A stretch of 64,000 nucleotides of DNA from Zeus faber (taxonomy: Eukaryota; Chordata; Actinopteri; Zeiformes; Zeidae). Numbering within the stretch: the stretch's first letter is position 1; each line of letters opens with the position of its first letter. The stretch is taken from contig OY482854.1 in NCBI GenBank assembly GCA_960531495.1, positions 12,615,121 through 12,679,120 on the forward strand. Reading direction: 5' to 3'. Below are positions 42,958-55,991 of the stretch, piece after piece. The translations under genes and the position numbers were made by a program. The notes beneath the pieces are model-generated. The model worked only from the letters and a program-made list of their open reading frames with translations. It had not been told where the DNA came from and ran no database searches.

Positions 42958-44063
42958 GAGAAGAGAGAACGAGTGTGTGTGTGTGTGTGTGTGTGTTAGG
43001 GGGCGTGCGTGCGCGCGCGTACGTGTTTGATTGTATTTTAAAACTGGATGACGTATTGTATAAAGATTTGTACCCCCACTTTGTATTAGCTTTTTCAGTC
43101 TTATTTGATTTTAATTTTATTTTATTTATATTATTCTATTCACTAACTGCATTTTTACTGTGCATAATCCCCGGGCGCCTTGAAAAGACATTTCACTGCA
43201 TATATGTATATAATACAATATAATTTAACTTGGTGCAAGGTAAAAGCTTAAAAGTGGAAGTTAAATATGAAGTAAAAATGTGCCTTGTGCATTGCCGTTC
43301 AGAGGAGGAGTTTCCTCTCCTGGCACAGAGGGGAGTCCTTGTCGGTGGCTATTGAGGTGGACAGGGATGACCTCCTGTCACGGTCCTTATTGCAGCGGAG
43401 CTGAAGGAGCCTCTGGCTGAAGACTCTGTTGTCTGACCAGTAGGTTGTGTAGGGAGGTGCAGCGTTGTCCATTATGCTGATAATATGTATGTATATGTAT
43501 ATGTATATATACATTTATATGCACATGTGCATGTACATATACATGTACATGTATATGACAGAGGACAACAGATATGTATAATACTTCATGCCTACATATC
43601 AGAACAGTAAACTGTTCTGATACACTGCATTTTTCGTTGGTTAAAAAAAAAAAAAAATTATTTTTCTTTTTAGCAGCATGTCTGAATAACAGGGGGAAAA
43701 CATACTTAGGTAGCCTATCATATATTCTCACGTGCTATTTATGTCATTTTTCATATGCAGATGTTACAGCAATAATTCATGACTGAATGCTACATGATAT
43801 GTTACAGATTTGACCAATTTCTGTTGTGAGAAAAGCACAAAGGTTGTATTTAATTTTTTTTTTTTTTTTTTTAACTTCCTGGGACTCACGGTTGAACACC
43901 CACATCCCACGGGACACAATGCATCCCTTAATTCAGGATTTGTGCAAAGTGCTTAGCTTACTGCATCACCCAGCATTTTAGGCAAGTGAATTGTGTGTGT
44001 TATTATTAGATTTTTTTCGCACTTTGCAACACTATACGAAGGACATTTTAAACTCTCATTCAG

Positions 44064-44187
44064 GGACATGGTAAATGTCCAGCTGGGCAAACTACTCACA
44101 GATGAACTGGAAAACACCAGCTCTCCCATTTTCTCTGACATGTTTTGTGATGTGAAACCCAGACGCAGTTCATACAACGGCCACTAG
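44064..44187 (+). other. Exon-like block, copy B
   Basis: As at 24540, with one replacement (SSYNGH for SSSNGH near the end); stop TAG at 44185-44187. Confidence 0.35.
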
Positions 44188-44257
44188 GGCGAAAGCTCCG
44201 ACTGTCGGATACGGTTACGGACGAGTTGTGACGCAGGCCCAATTTATCTTGCGCTCC

Positions 44258-44354
44258 TGTGGCGGTAATACCCACCGTGTCCACCAGAGGGCAGTACAAG
44301 ACAAATATGTCCTTTACTGCCCTCTGGTGGAGCATGGTGGGTATTACCGCCACA
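44258..44354. repeat. Fold-back inverted repeat with CTCF-like motifs, copy B
   Basis: Arms 44258-44296 and 44315-44354; identical to the A copy except one loop base (TGTCC for TGCCC). Confidence 0.85.
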
Positions 44355-44986
44355 TGGACGCATGTACAGACCATAATGATTCAAGGTTGGAGAGGTTTAT
44401 TTGTCACTTACATATACAGTTTCATACTCTCATACATATATGCATAAAGTTAATATGCGTGTATGGCCCCAATTGTGTCAGTGTGGTGATTGTTAAGGAG
44501 AAACATCCATATCTTCTGCATTTCTGGCTTGATTGTGAAGGCCAATCGCTCATTTTATATCTTAACATCTTTTTGACTTGCACTCATTTCACCAACCCTG
44601 GATCCTATGGTGAATCTAAGTATATTGTAGTTCAATTTCCCATTGAGATTGAAATAAAAAGTTTTTATATATCTTTTTTTTTTTTTTTTTTATTGTCTTG
44701 GAAGAGAACATGGGGTAAGACACTGAAAGTCTGATGGGTCAAACTTCAGAAAGTCACTTCATACAAAATGAATCCGACCAAATTATAAAGTTCGACCTAA
44801 TTAGAACATAGTATCGACCTGTATAATTAGATTAATTTGGGGTAGTGTCTATGTATGAAGAGTTATATTAAAGTAATTAAAATATTAATGTAAACACTGT
44901 CAGTCTGTACTTTAAAGCCCAAAACAGGAGCTAAACACTTATTTTTGGTCAACACTGTCTATATGTATTTTACAGGGGCCTATTAT

Positions 44987-44989
<3 letters not shown>

Positions 44990-45041
<52 letters not shown>
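44990..45041 (+). repeat. (CA)n microsatellite
   Basis: Uninterrupted CA repeat at the place of the longer interrupted tract in block A. Confidence 0.97.
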
Positions 45042-45043
<2 letters not shown>

Positions 45044-45049
45044 TGTAAA

Positions 45050-46300
45050 CCTCTGGTGCTCTTGGAGGGGAATATAACTTAGGAAGAAAGAGGGAACATT
45101 ATCAGCACAAAGACTGAAGGTGGCATAATAAATCCAGGTGTGTATCCTCGGTGTGTATTTCATCAAGATGGTTTTTTTTCTTCATGTATGAGTCCACTCA
45201 TTGAAGACTTTATCATTTGTCAAACATACTTGAGCACTCGGGCCTGGATTTGTCTTTGTGCGTGTAATGTTTCCTCTTCCTTTCTAATTGTCCTGCATCA
45301 CTGACTTTGGGTCAAGTCAGGTTTATTTCTTGAGAAGTTATTTGCGGTGCAGTCTCAAAGCTCTTCACAAGCTTCACATTTCACATAGAAATCAACAGCA
45401 TTGCTTTAGATTGGATGCCTTTTACGGATGAAATTCCAATGCTGATGTGTCAGTGAATAAAATAATATTAGTAAAAATAGTTCAAATCAAACTTCTGCTT
45501 TTGCAGTAACCCTTCAAATTAAATTAGACCATCTCTGGTTCTTTAAGGCCATGATAAGTAGATCATAAATATTGTACATGTGTTGTTTTTAACTCTTTGT
45601 CCTCACACCTCTCTCTCTATTAACACTAAACTCACAAACTAATCCAACTACGTGAAGAAACAGACTCCAAATGAGAATGGAATAACAAAAAAAGAAAATG
45701 GTTGAAAACGAAACCAAAGATTACACCAGAGAAAATAAAAACGTTTTAACATTTCAGTCAACTATTCTCCATCTAATATGAAACTAATATTAACATCCAT
45801 TCTTATTTAAGATCCCTTTCAACCTGTTGGCCACACACCCCCTACTGGCCAGGAAGGGAATTGCAAGTGGCCCGCCAAATCAAAAGATGACAAAACAAAA
45901 GATTTCGATGGAGTTTTTTAATATTAAAAAAAAAAAGATACATCTCAAGATATTGAAAAGCTAAATTCACGGTATCAACTTTGAAAATGAATCACCACTG
46001 TGCTAAACCAACTGAAGAATTACGATTGTGGCGCCGCCCCTTGTGGCCGCCTGCACAAGCGCCTCGTGTTACACACATTTTTGTATTTTTAGAGCTTATT
46101 GTGCGTCATCACAGGGTGTCGTGACATTTCACTACATATACGTATGACCGCATGTATATGTATGTGACAAATAATCTCTTGAGCTTGAACTAAAATGAGC
46201 ATCAGGGGTCTAAGTTTTCCGAGTTCCACTTTTGACGGAACGCACCTGCTTCATTAGCGCGCCACGGGAACGCGACGAGGGTTGAACAGGTGTTGAGCAA
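45050..46300 (+). repeat. Block B spacer matching C, D and A
   Basis: 45050-45730 matches 4731-5560 and 25546-26260; the rest matches A only, including an L2-like tail near 46122-46188. No gene seen. Confidence 0.6.
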
Positions 46301-46358
46301 CCAATCAAAATGGAGTATTCGGCCCCTAACTCGCGCACGCGCAGACATTCCAGCCAAT
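46301..46358 (+). promoter_or_regulatory. Candidate TATA-less promoter, copy B
   Basis: CCAAT boxes at 46301-46305 and 46354-46358, NRF1-type GCGCACGCGC at 46333-46342; the spacing is identical to copy A. Confidence 0.5.
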
Positions 46359-46487
46359 GGGAGAGCAGACACTGGACAGCAGCAGCAGCACGCGCTCTGC
46401 AGGAACGCCGTAAGTAGACTTGAGCTCTGACCGAACAGACACGTTTATCCTCTTATTTGGAACCATTTCACCGACAATACAGGAGCT

Positions 46488-46730
46488 ATGCATTCCAAGT
46501 CCCCCAAAAGAAACGTCTCGGAGGAAATGAAAGAGTTTAAAAGTGCGTGGAGCGATTTGTTTGCTTTCAGCGTCAACGCTGCTGGCTTACCGCTAAACAA
46601 GGTAATATTGAAAGACACTTCCAGAACATACACACTGCGTTTGTTGAAAAGTATCCGGCTGGGGATGATTGAAAGAGCGATTTCGGAACTGCTGCGGAAA
46701 GCAGAGCAACTGTTATTTTCAGAATTTTAG
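46488..46730 (+). CDS. Unrecognised 80-aa ORF, intact copy
   Basis: Starts MHSKSPKRNVSEEMKEFKSA, continues FSVNAAGLPLNKVILKDTSR and ends ERAISELLRKAEQLLFSEF with a stop at 46728-46730; AATAAA follows within 10 bases of the stop. The C-terminal half looks like basic amphipathic helices. A CCAAT/NRF1 promoter candidate lies about 130-190 bases upstream. Alternatively only the first 114 bases are coding, ending at a donor GTAATA. Against A, two replacements (N/S, T/S) and a frameshift in A are seen. It could be a small host gene, a first exon, or a remnant of an unidentified element. Confidence 0.45.
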   Translation: MHSKSPKRNVSEEMKEFKSAWSDLFAFSVNAAGLPLNKVILKDTSRTYTLRLLKSIRLGMIERAISELLRKAEQLLFSEF

Positions 46731-47099
46731 GAACCTAAATAAAGACATTTCCAGCATAAATTGATGCAGCAAAGGCACTTGTTGCTGTATAAAATTAACG
46801 GAATGCAAGAAATGAAGTGTTTGAAGTGCTTAATGTGTGTCCCCCCCCCCCCCCCCCCCCATGTTTAAATAAAACCGAAGCCACTGCTGCCGCCAGCGGG
46901 AGCTTCCAGCCAAATCACCGAAGACGTCTCTTCAGTGTCCTGCCTCATTTGCGCTTGACTGCATTAACAAAAAAAACAAACATTAATGTATGCTAATTTA
47001 GATTTATGTTGATTAGCTAATATAGACTAAATAGGCTGTTACCTTCATTGTAAGGCTAGAGGCTGTTTTGCGACTCCAGACAGATTATAATAATTGGGG

Positions 47100-47152
47100 G
47101 GTTTTTTTCCCCCAGAAATGGCTCTTTTGGTAGTAAAGGTTGCCAACCCCTG
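47100..47152 (-). mobile_element. hAT (Charlie-like) terminal end, copy B
   Basis: Same terminal sequence as at 27600-27665 (CAGGGGTTGGCAACCTTTAC on the minus strand), preceded by a C-rich stretch (46843-46860). Confidence 0.6.
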
Positions 47153-47227
47153 ACCTAAACGCTCCTGACAGGTGCACAGCATGTAGGTGTCGCGTCCAGG
47201 TGAGCAACAAGAAACCGTGCATCGGAG

Positions 47228-50200
47228 CGTGTTTTTATTTTTTTATTGAACAATTGAAAAGACAAACTCTCAATGAGGACCATGAACATATAAATAAAAT
47301 ACATTACATTAAAAAAAACAAAAACAAACGGGGGGGATTTATGTAAGGAAAACAACGAAATACAGCACAATACCAAATAAGGTGCAACCAAGCTACACTG
47401 AAAGCTAGGAATTCAAAAACAGTATATAACGGAGCAGAGACACAATGGGGACACTGTATATTTATAAAATGTTTCGTTGGACACTGAAAAGTATCATCAA
47501 TTAAAATAACAAATTATGAGCAATGTCCAGATATAACCTCTTTGCAATTTTGCTTGATTGCATTTTTTTAAGGGACAAAACAAACATCTTAATCATTTAT
47601 AAAACCAGGGAAGGAGGCTATAGTCTCTCCATTTCGCACAGTGAATATATTTACCCAGTAATAAAATATTTATAATATCTGAGATTGAAGTAGCCAAATT
47701 ATCCATGTAGAAAACAATATGATCGAATTCAAAGGATGGAAAATTATGTATTTTAAGTGATACCCATTTTTTTGTATCTGACGAAAAACAGATACAGGAC
47801 ATAGAAAAAACAAATGTTAGAGTTTCATCTTCATTATTGGAGAAATAACACAGATCCACCTCAAATTTAAATCTTTAAGAAAATCTGCCACAGGATAAAT
47901 CTCTTTTTATGATTTTGAAATGCGTTTCCTTAACTTTGGGCAAAATAGGCCATTTAATTTCAAATGTTTTGATTAATGTGGCTGAATTTACCACATTAGG
48001 GCCCTGCCATGTCCCACTGCAATAATTATCAAACATCTTGGATTTTAAAACATAGCTAATAAACTTATTGTTACATTTTATATCCCTCAGATTACATTCT
48101 CCAATCAAAAGATTTGGTAAGGCTGATAAAGAATTATTGTATACTAAAACGTTTTGAATTAAGTGGATCAAAGGTAAAGAAATCGCATTACATATTTTGT
48201 TAAATTCTCTTTGAGAACAATTACAATTATATTTTTCTACAAAGTCTAACTCAAAAAGAAACCATTACAATCCATTAAATCGGTTACAAATAATGCCCCT
48301 TCAAACCAATTATTACTAAAGACTGATTTCCTATTAACAGTTATTACTCTGTTGTTCCATAAGGTTGAATTATGAGGAGAGAAATTGTGGGTAAACATCA
48401 TTTTCGAAAAAAACTTGTTTATGAAAATCAGACAGCTTTATAGGGATCCTGTTCACATCCAAGTCACATTTCAAAATAAAATCGAAACCACCTATTGGCT
48501 TAAACAAACACCTTAGAATATGGAACCACAGAGTTTGGCTGGGACGGACAAGATTTTATCCAGTTTAATCTAAAGGTGCCGACCATAGATTCAAATTCTG
48601 GAGCTTTAACACCACCGTTATCATACTCCTTGACAAGTTGAGACATCTAATGTAGTGAGTTTCATTCCTCCACAAGAACTGAAAGATAACTGTGTTGGCT
48701 TTCTTAATATTTGTTGAGATATACAGAGTGACGTGGATAAATCCATTTGGAAATACCTTCCGCTTTAGATAAAAAATTCTGCCAAAGATGGTAAGGTCTC
48801 TGGTTAGCCAAATGACTCAATGATTTCCTCGTATCTAATATACGGTTAGAAATATTCTGTCTTCTCTTCTAATTAGATTCTTAGATATCAATAATCCTAA
48901 ATATTTAACTTCAGATTCAACTCTAATTGAGGCAATAGAGGAGTCAGAGCTTGTATGGATAGGGAGTATTTCACATTTTTTAATATTAAGAGATAATCCA
49001 GATGCTTTGGATAAGACTGATAGTATTGAAGGTTTTATCCACCATTGATTTATCTCTTAGAAAAATAGATGTCATCCGCGAATTGACTTATCTTGAACTC
49101 TTTGTTAAAGATAGTAATTCCTTGTATAACACTGGAATTATTGATAAGCAATGTTAATTGTGTTGCCAGTGTAAAAAGCTTTGGGGAAATAGGGCATCCC
49201 TGCCAAATACCATGCAGCACCTTAAATCTAGGGGTCACTCCAGGGTTCAGAGAAACGGAGCTACTGATGTCAGTGTATAGCATCTCAACAATATTACAAA
49301 ATTTAACCCCAAAACCAAAAAAGTGTGGCGTTTTTAACAAAAAGGATGTTCGATGGTATCAGAAGACTTGAAAAAAATCTAGAAACAATACATAACTGTC
49401 AGTTTTAATATAATTTCTATAATCTAGCATATCAAGAATCAGCCTAGTATGCTTCTACCCTTTACGAAGGCTGATTGACACTCATCAACTAAATTAGTTA
49501 AACCCATATCTATTAGAATACACATGTGCTAATAATTTGTAATCATTTCATAATAGAGTAATCGGCCTCCAATTATCAAGTGACAATTTATCCTAATTGG
49601 GCTTTGGGATTAACGGGATAACACCCTGTTTCATAGTAGAAGACAGGTGTCCAGTTGAAATACATTCCAAGAAGGCATTATAGGGCAGTTCTCTGATATC
49701 TTCCCAGAAGGTGTAAAATTCCACATGGTCCAATGGTCTACATCAAGTCCTGGTGACTTTCCTTTTGACATCCGTTTGATTGCTATATCTAGCCCTTCTA
49801 TTCTAAGATTATCCTCCATATGTTTCATAAAGTCCCCATCAATGTTTTGGCTTAATTCCCAATTTTTTTCAGAAAACAATAGACAAGCATCCCTTGGATA
49901 TATATATAAATTACTATAAAAATGTATTTTCTCATTGGCTTGGTCTTGATTCTCAATACTAATATTGTTAATAAGTAGCTTATGAATTTTCTTTTTTGTT
50001 GGTCTTTGTTTTTCCAGACTAAAGAAATAAGAGTTCTTTTGGCCTTCTATCCAACGAGCCCTTGAGCGAATAAATGCTCCTTTAGCTTTCTCCAAATATA
50101 AATTATCTAATTGTGTTTGCACATTATTTAATTTGGCTTGTTCATATAATGATAAATCTGTTTTGTGGCAAAGTTTATATATCATTATTAATGTCTTGTT

Positions 50201-51640
50201 TTTGTTTTAACTCTAGAATTGTATTTACTTATGCTCATGGCAATTTCTCTAATTTTAAATTTAAACCACTCCCATTTAGTCAAAGGTGACATTTCTAATT
50301 CATTAATTTATTTGACCAAATTTTTGGTTTTCTTACAAAACCTCAATTTCTAGAAGACTTTTATATTTCCATAAAGGGTTAGAGAGAGGCTCAAACCCAT
50401 CCAACCGAAAAGACATTGAAACTGCACAATGGTCAGGGGTGAAGCAGATATTTCACATTTATGTACCTCATTAATTAGGTTGGTAGAAATTAACCAGTAA
50501 TCTAACCTTGAACATTGGCTGTTAGCAGAATTATACCAAGAATATTGCGTAGTATTGGTATTTCTCATTCGCCAAATGTCAATTAAGTTTCCCTTAGAGA
50601 TAAAATCACCTATGATTTCCTCGTAATGGTGATAGTGTCCTCTTAGAGGAAGACGATCCATCCAGAGGTCAGGGACTAAATTATAATCTCCCCCCACTAT
50701 GACTTTATCAATGGTATAAGTAACTTTCCATTCCTCCAGCAGCCTACTCAGGGAAGAATAAAAGGCTTTGTTCTGTGCTTTTTTTGTTATACCCATATAC
50801 AGATAATAGAATATAATTGACACCATTAAATTCAATCGTCACCATTAGCCAATGTCATTACTGTCACTTGTGTGGTTTATTACCTTCCCAGAGAACCTGT
50901 TGAACAGAATCACAACTCCAGCTGAATGTGATGTCCTGTGACTGAAGAGGGCAGTGTCTCCCCATTGTTGTTTCCAAAAGTTAGTGTCAGCCGCCACTGA
51001 ATGAGTCTCTTGCAGGAAAATAAAAGTGCACTTCTGCTCCTTACAAAATAGAAATGTTGCCTTACATTTCACATTACTCTTTTAACCCCCTTTTATTTAA
51101 AGAAATAAAAGATAACCTTCACTAAATATCAAATATGCGTGAAGAAAATTGCGCAGGAATGAGTAACAATTGTGTCCTTGTAACAATTCAGCTTTAACAT
51201 TTGTTGCAACAACCCTCAAAATATAATTAACATTAACAGCAGCGTCAGTCAGTGTACCCGTAATAGTGCAAGGTAAATCCCATACTGTTGTTTAGTCAGG
51301 ATCCACACGTCGATTGTCAATCAGAGCATAACACAGCCTTCTTTTTTTAGGAGAATTTTCATCTACCTGAATGTCCTCAATGTCGCTGTCCCCACACGCC
51401 TCGTGGAGAGTAGTCAGTGTAGTCGTGGTCGGACATTTCAACACGTACGCTTTGCTCTTGAAAAAGTCAAAAGGCCTCGAAGTGTCTATTTTTCATATAG
51501 GCACTGCGTAACAAAAAAACGTTTGAATGAAGTTAAAGGTTGTTGCACAAAAGATTTACAATTCAAGGACTAGACGATAATTTTTCCGAGTGCAAAAATG
51601 CTGCCTCTCACTCCGCCATCTTGGATCCTCTTAGAGGGTG
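47228..51640 (-). mobile_element. L1/Tx1-type LINE inserted in block B
   Basis: The A copy (27740-27780) shows the uninterrupted site (GAGCGTGTGTTTTTAATTAC). In B a T-rich run (47228-47243, the poly-A tail of a minus-strand element) starts the insert, and it ends before GGGTGTGTTTAATCAC near 51640 with CCGCCATCTTGGATCC at the 5' end. Length about 4.4 kb. The target duplication is not clear-cut because of the T-rich site. Confidence 0.85.
49050..51072 (-). pseudogene. L1/Tx1-type ORF2, multiply frameshifted
   Basis: Minus strand pieces: 51072-50845 (CTFIFLQETHSVAADTNFWK, GVVILFNRFSG), 50835-50350 (KVIVGGDYNLVPDLWMDRLP, QCSRLDYWLIST), 50185-49631 (RSRARWIEGQKNSYFFSLEK, MSKGKSPGLD) and 49340-49050 (KFCNIVEMLYTDISSSVSLN, GIWQGCPISPKLFTLATQL, FKISQFADDIYFSKR with catalytic FADD). 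Further C-terminal pieces occur to about 47600. A distinct family from the U2-targeted element and from 17210-18407. Confidence 0.85.
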
Positions 51641-52078
51641 TGTTTAATCACTCATTCAACAGGGTGAGTTCAAATTCCTCCATTTGTTGGGTATGATATA
51701 ATATCCATGTCTTGTTTATGAGATTAATTGAGCTTTCTGTGGAGATATGAAATCGTTTTTACTGAATACTTTTAAACTTTTTTTTTTGCACTGGTGCTTG
51801 TAAAACTCTTCTCCTGCTTCATATATTTCTGTTTCCTACATGCACGTTCTTCCTGTGATTTAAGTTTTTTTTTTATGTTTATTTCTAATAATTGTATTCA
51901 ATTGTTAATTGCTTCTCGGGTCTTGAACCTCTGGTCAAATTAAAGTCAACCCTCATGGCTTTAACATTTAGATCTCTGAGTAGCACTTCACCTTGGCTCA
52001 AGTATCAGGGCTTATGGCATTTGGAGCAAAAGGTTAAAGATGGGAAGTGATTAAAAAATGATATACCTTTTGTGACCC
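51640..52078 (+). repeat. Paralogous block B, second part
   Basis: Continues the match to block A (27755-28181), e.g. CCTCCATTTGTTGGGTATGA and AAAACTCTTCTCCTGCTTCA. It stops at ATGATATACC. Confidence 0.9.
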
Positions 52079-52273
52079 AAGCTTGCCACAATATGATTAC
52101 AAAAATTCCTCAGTACACTGATTCTTTCTTGTTTTATGTATTAACCTCCCCAGAAGCAATGAATCATTGTCTTTATCAGGGGTTTCCTTACAGAGAAATG
52201 CATTGGGAACATACAGTATACGGTAGATGTAATAACGTTGGCAGTCTGTGTGGGAGTCTCTACTGAGTCTTTC
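52079..52273. other. Unique junction segment before copy 2
   Basis: Unmatched elsewhere in the window. If the large repeat is tandem, the same segment should precede base 1. A short ORF (52072-52266) has no family resemblance. Confidence 0.5.
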
Positions 52274-52344
52274 TGGCAGTGGGGCGCTGACATGGCATGG
52301 GTGTTTGTCACAATATACAAAGGGTTGCTGGCCAAATAAAACTT

Positions 52345-55122
52345 CTTTTTTCGACTGCTCCCGTTAGGGGTCGTCACAGCGGATCATCTGCCTCGAATAC
52401 CTTCTGTTCTCCGCATCTTCCTCCTTTACACCAACTGCCTGCATCTCCTCCCTCACCACATCCATAAACCTTTCCTTTGGCCTTCCTCTTTTCCTCTTGT
52501 CTGGAAGCTCCATCCTCAGCATCCTTCTCCCAATGTAACTCATCTCTCCTACACACATGTCCAAACCATCTCAATCTGGCCTCTCTCGCTTTTTCACCAA
52601 ACTGTCCAACCTGAGCTGTATGTATTCATTCTTAATCCTGTCCATCCGTGTCACCTCCAATGAAAATCTCAACATCCTCAATTCTGCCACCTTTAGTTCA
52701 GCCACCTGCCTTTTTGTCAGTGCCACCGCCTCTAAACCATGCAACATAGCCGGTCTCACTGCCGTCCTGTAGACCTCCCCCTTCACTCTTGCTGGAACCC
52801 TTCTGTCACAGATCACTCCGGACACTCTTCTCCACCCACTCCACCCTGCCTGTACTCTCTTCTTCACCTCTCTCCTGCAGTCTTCGTTGCTTTGGATGGT
52901 CAACCCCAAGTACTTGAACTCATCCGCCTTCTCCACCTCCACTCCTTGCATTCTCAGCTTTTCACCGCCCTCCCTCCCATTCAGGCACATGTTTTGTCCT
53001 ACTCCTGCTGACTTTTATTCCTCCTCTCTAATGCATGCCTCCACTTCTCCGGGCTCTCCTCAACCTGCTCCCTACTCTGGCTACAGATCACAATTTCATC
53101 CGCGAACATCATTGTCCACGGAGACGCCTGCCTGATTTAATCTGTTAACCTGTCCATAACCATTGCAAACAAGAAAGGGCTCAGAGCTGATCCTTGATGC
53201 AATCCCACCTCCACTTTGAATGCCTTGCTCATGCCTACTGCACACCTTACTAGTGTCTCACTGCCCTCATACATATTCTGTACCACTCTTGTGTACTTCT
53301 CTGCCACCCCCGACTTCCTCATACAATAACACACTTTCTCTCTCGGCACACTATCATATGCTTTCTCTAAATCCACAAAGACGCAGTGCAACTCCCTTTG
53401 GCCTTCCCTGTACTTTTCCATCAGCATTCTTAAAGCAAACATTGCGTCTGTAGTACTCTTTCCTGGCATGAAACCATACTGCTGATCCCCACCTCTCCTC
53501 TTAACCTAGCCTCCACTACCCTTTCCCATAGCTTCATGCTGTGGCTGATCAACTTTATTCCCCTGTAGTTACTACAGCTCTGTACGTCCACTCTTCTCTC
53601 CCTCTCACTTTCTTCATTCATCAACTTCTCAAAGTACTCCTTTCACCTTCTCAACACACTCTCCTCACCAGTCAGCACATTCCCATCATTATCCTTCATC
53701 ATCTTAACCTGCTGTACATCCTTCCCGGCTTGTTCCCTTTGTCTTGCCAATCGGTACAAGTCCTTTTCTCCTTCCTTACTGTCCAACGTCAACTACAGCT
53801 CGTCCTTTGCCACTTCTCTCTTCACCTTGCGCCGCATCAGCTTGTACCCCTGTGTACTTTCTTTATCTATCACCTCATCTATCCAGCCAACCTCTTCTGC
53901 TCTTCGTTCTCCTGTACTTCCTCATTCCACCACCAAGAGTCCTTGTCGTCCTTCCTCTTTCCGCTTTATATACAGAGTACCTTCTTGGTCGTCTCCCTCA
54001 CCACTTCTGCAGATGTTTCCCAGTCATCTGGTAACCGTTCATTCCCACCTGTTGCCTGCCTTACCTGATCCCTAAATTGCATGCAGCACTCCACCATTTT
54101 ATCTCTAGCTCTTCTTTCACTCTCTTCCTCTTCTTGGCCTCCAGAGTCATCCTACAGACCACCATCCAATGCTGCCTAGTAACACACTCCCCTACCACCA
54201 CTTTGCAGTCACTAATCTTTCAGTCACTAATCTCTTGTATGTCACACTGTTCCTCCCTCTTCTTGAAATACATATTCACAACAGCCAATTCCATCCTTTT
54301 GGTCAAATTCACCACCATCAGTCCTTCCACATTCCTCTCCTTGACACCATACCTCCTTGTCACCTATGTTTCTGATCCCTTCACCAACATGCCCACTGAG
54401 ATCTGCTCCAACGACCATTCTCTCCCCCTTGGACGCTGTCCACCACTACATCCAGCTCAGTAAAGAATTCTTTCTCTTCCATCTCACACCCAACTTGGGG
54501 AGCATATGCACTGACCACATTCATTATCACCCCATCAATTTCCAGCTTCATGCTCATCACTCTGTCCGACACTCTCGTCACCTCAAACACTCTTGACATT
54601 CTTCCTTCAAGACTATCCCTACCCCATTTCTCCTGCCATCCACTCCATGGTAGAACAGCTTGTACCCGGCTCAGATACTCCTAGCCTTACTCTTTTATTG
54701 TATTTTTCACCTGGTCTCTTGTACACACACTACATCTACCTTCCTTCTCTCCATCATGTCAGCCAGCTCTCTCTCTTTACCCTTCATAGTGCCAACGTTC
54801 AAAGTTCCTACTCAACTCTACTCTCCTACCCTTCTTCCTCTACTAAGGTCTCCGGACAGGCCTTCCCCCTCTTCTTCTTCTTCGGCCGACAGTAGCACGA
54901 TTTCAACTGGCACTCTGTTGGTTAACGGCACTAGTGGGGGTCGTTGTTAACCCGGGCCTCGACCAATCCGATATGGAAATCAGATTTGTTGTCCGCATGT
55001 TGGATTTGGCATGGTTTTTATGCCGGATGCCCTTCCTGACGCAACCCCCTCTATATATCTGGGCTTGGAACCAGCACTGATGATACACTGGCTTGTGCAC
55101 TCCAGTGGCTAGATTACTTTGC
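52345..55122 (-). mobile_element. RTE-clade-like LINE, copy 2
   Basis: Counterpart of 72-2849 with the same broken ORF pieces (RT 53624-53137, endonuclease 54599-54381, C-terminus 52990-52364). A few replacements are seen, for example MGKAF/MSKAF and NSMK/HSMK. Shared breaks mean it was dead before the duplication. Confidence 0.85.
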
Positions 55123-55142
55123 AAACACTAGACAGTGGTACC

Positions 55143-55962
55143 TTGAGTTACAGGCATATTGACATATGAGTTTTCCGAGTTATGAGCCATCGTTCCGTCG
55201 GTTTTCTTGTATTCATTTGCGAGCAAAAATTAGAGTTACGAGGAGCGAGCTTCAGGTGCCGCTCTGGTTGGCTTGGCGAGCGAATGCGGCCACATCCCGC
55301 GTCTCACTCCTTCACTTCACGTGGTTACCTGACCGTGGAAGCATCGCTTTTGTGTTTTGTGCTCGCCATTTGTGCCTTTTGTGCAGTTATTTTGCCAATT
55401 TTTTTTTTTTTAGAACCATGGGTCCGAAAAGTGAGAAGAAGCAGTGGATGATGTCCATTGACTTAAAGTGCAAAATAATAGAAAAACATGAGCGTGGTGT
55501 GCGTGTGGAATTGGTGAGGCAGTACGAGTGTAGTACTTCTACGATATGTAACCATACTGAAGCAGGGGGAGAGGATAAAGGGTATTATGCCAGCCAAGGG
55601 CGTTAAGATAATGTCTAAGCTGCGGACCGCTGTCCATGAAAAGATGGAGAATCTGCTGTTGGTGTGGTTGACGGAGAAGCAGCTCGCAGGAGATAGCGTG
55701 ACGGAGCGTATCATCTGCGAGAAGGCAAAAAGGATCTACATTCTTTTATTGTGTTATGTTTTTATACAATATTTGTTATTTATAAATACATTTTTCTTAT
55801 TTAAAAACACGTAACGGAAAAAAATTGGTATTTTCAGGGGGCTGGAACGGATTAATGGCATTTCAATCAATTTAAATGGGGAAAATTTCTTTGCTATAAG
55901 AGCAGATTGAATTACGAGCTCTGTCATGGAACAAATTAATCTCGTAAGTCAAAGTACCACTG
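55143..55962 (+). mobile_element. Tigger-like transposon, copy 2
   Basis: Counterpart of 2870-3698. The T-run before the transposase start (55418) is 11 bases shorter, which makes the upstream frame run into the transposase fragment; this is not a real N-terminal extension. Confidence 0.85.
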
Positions 55963-55991
55963 TATAAAGGAAATTTTAAACTCTCATTCAG

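Larger units (their letters stand above)
42536..47227 (+). repeat. Paralogous U2-flank block B, first part
   Basis: Matches block A from the U2 start to the LINE insertion at about 47227; resumes at 51640-52078. It lacks the SINE and (TACA)n of A. It contains 42950-42957 ATGCAAAT, an octamer absent from A. Confidence 0.92.

Noticed and set aside
55166..55606. Longer N-terminal form of the Tigger-like transposase in copy 2
   Set aside because: The extension appears only because the T-run is 11 bases shorter; the upstream part is element UTR.
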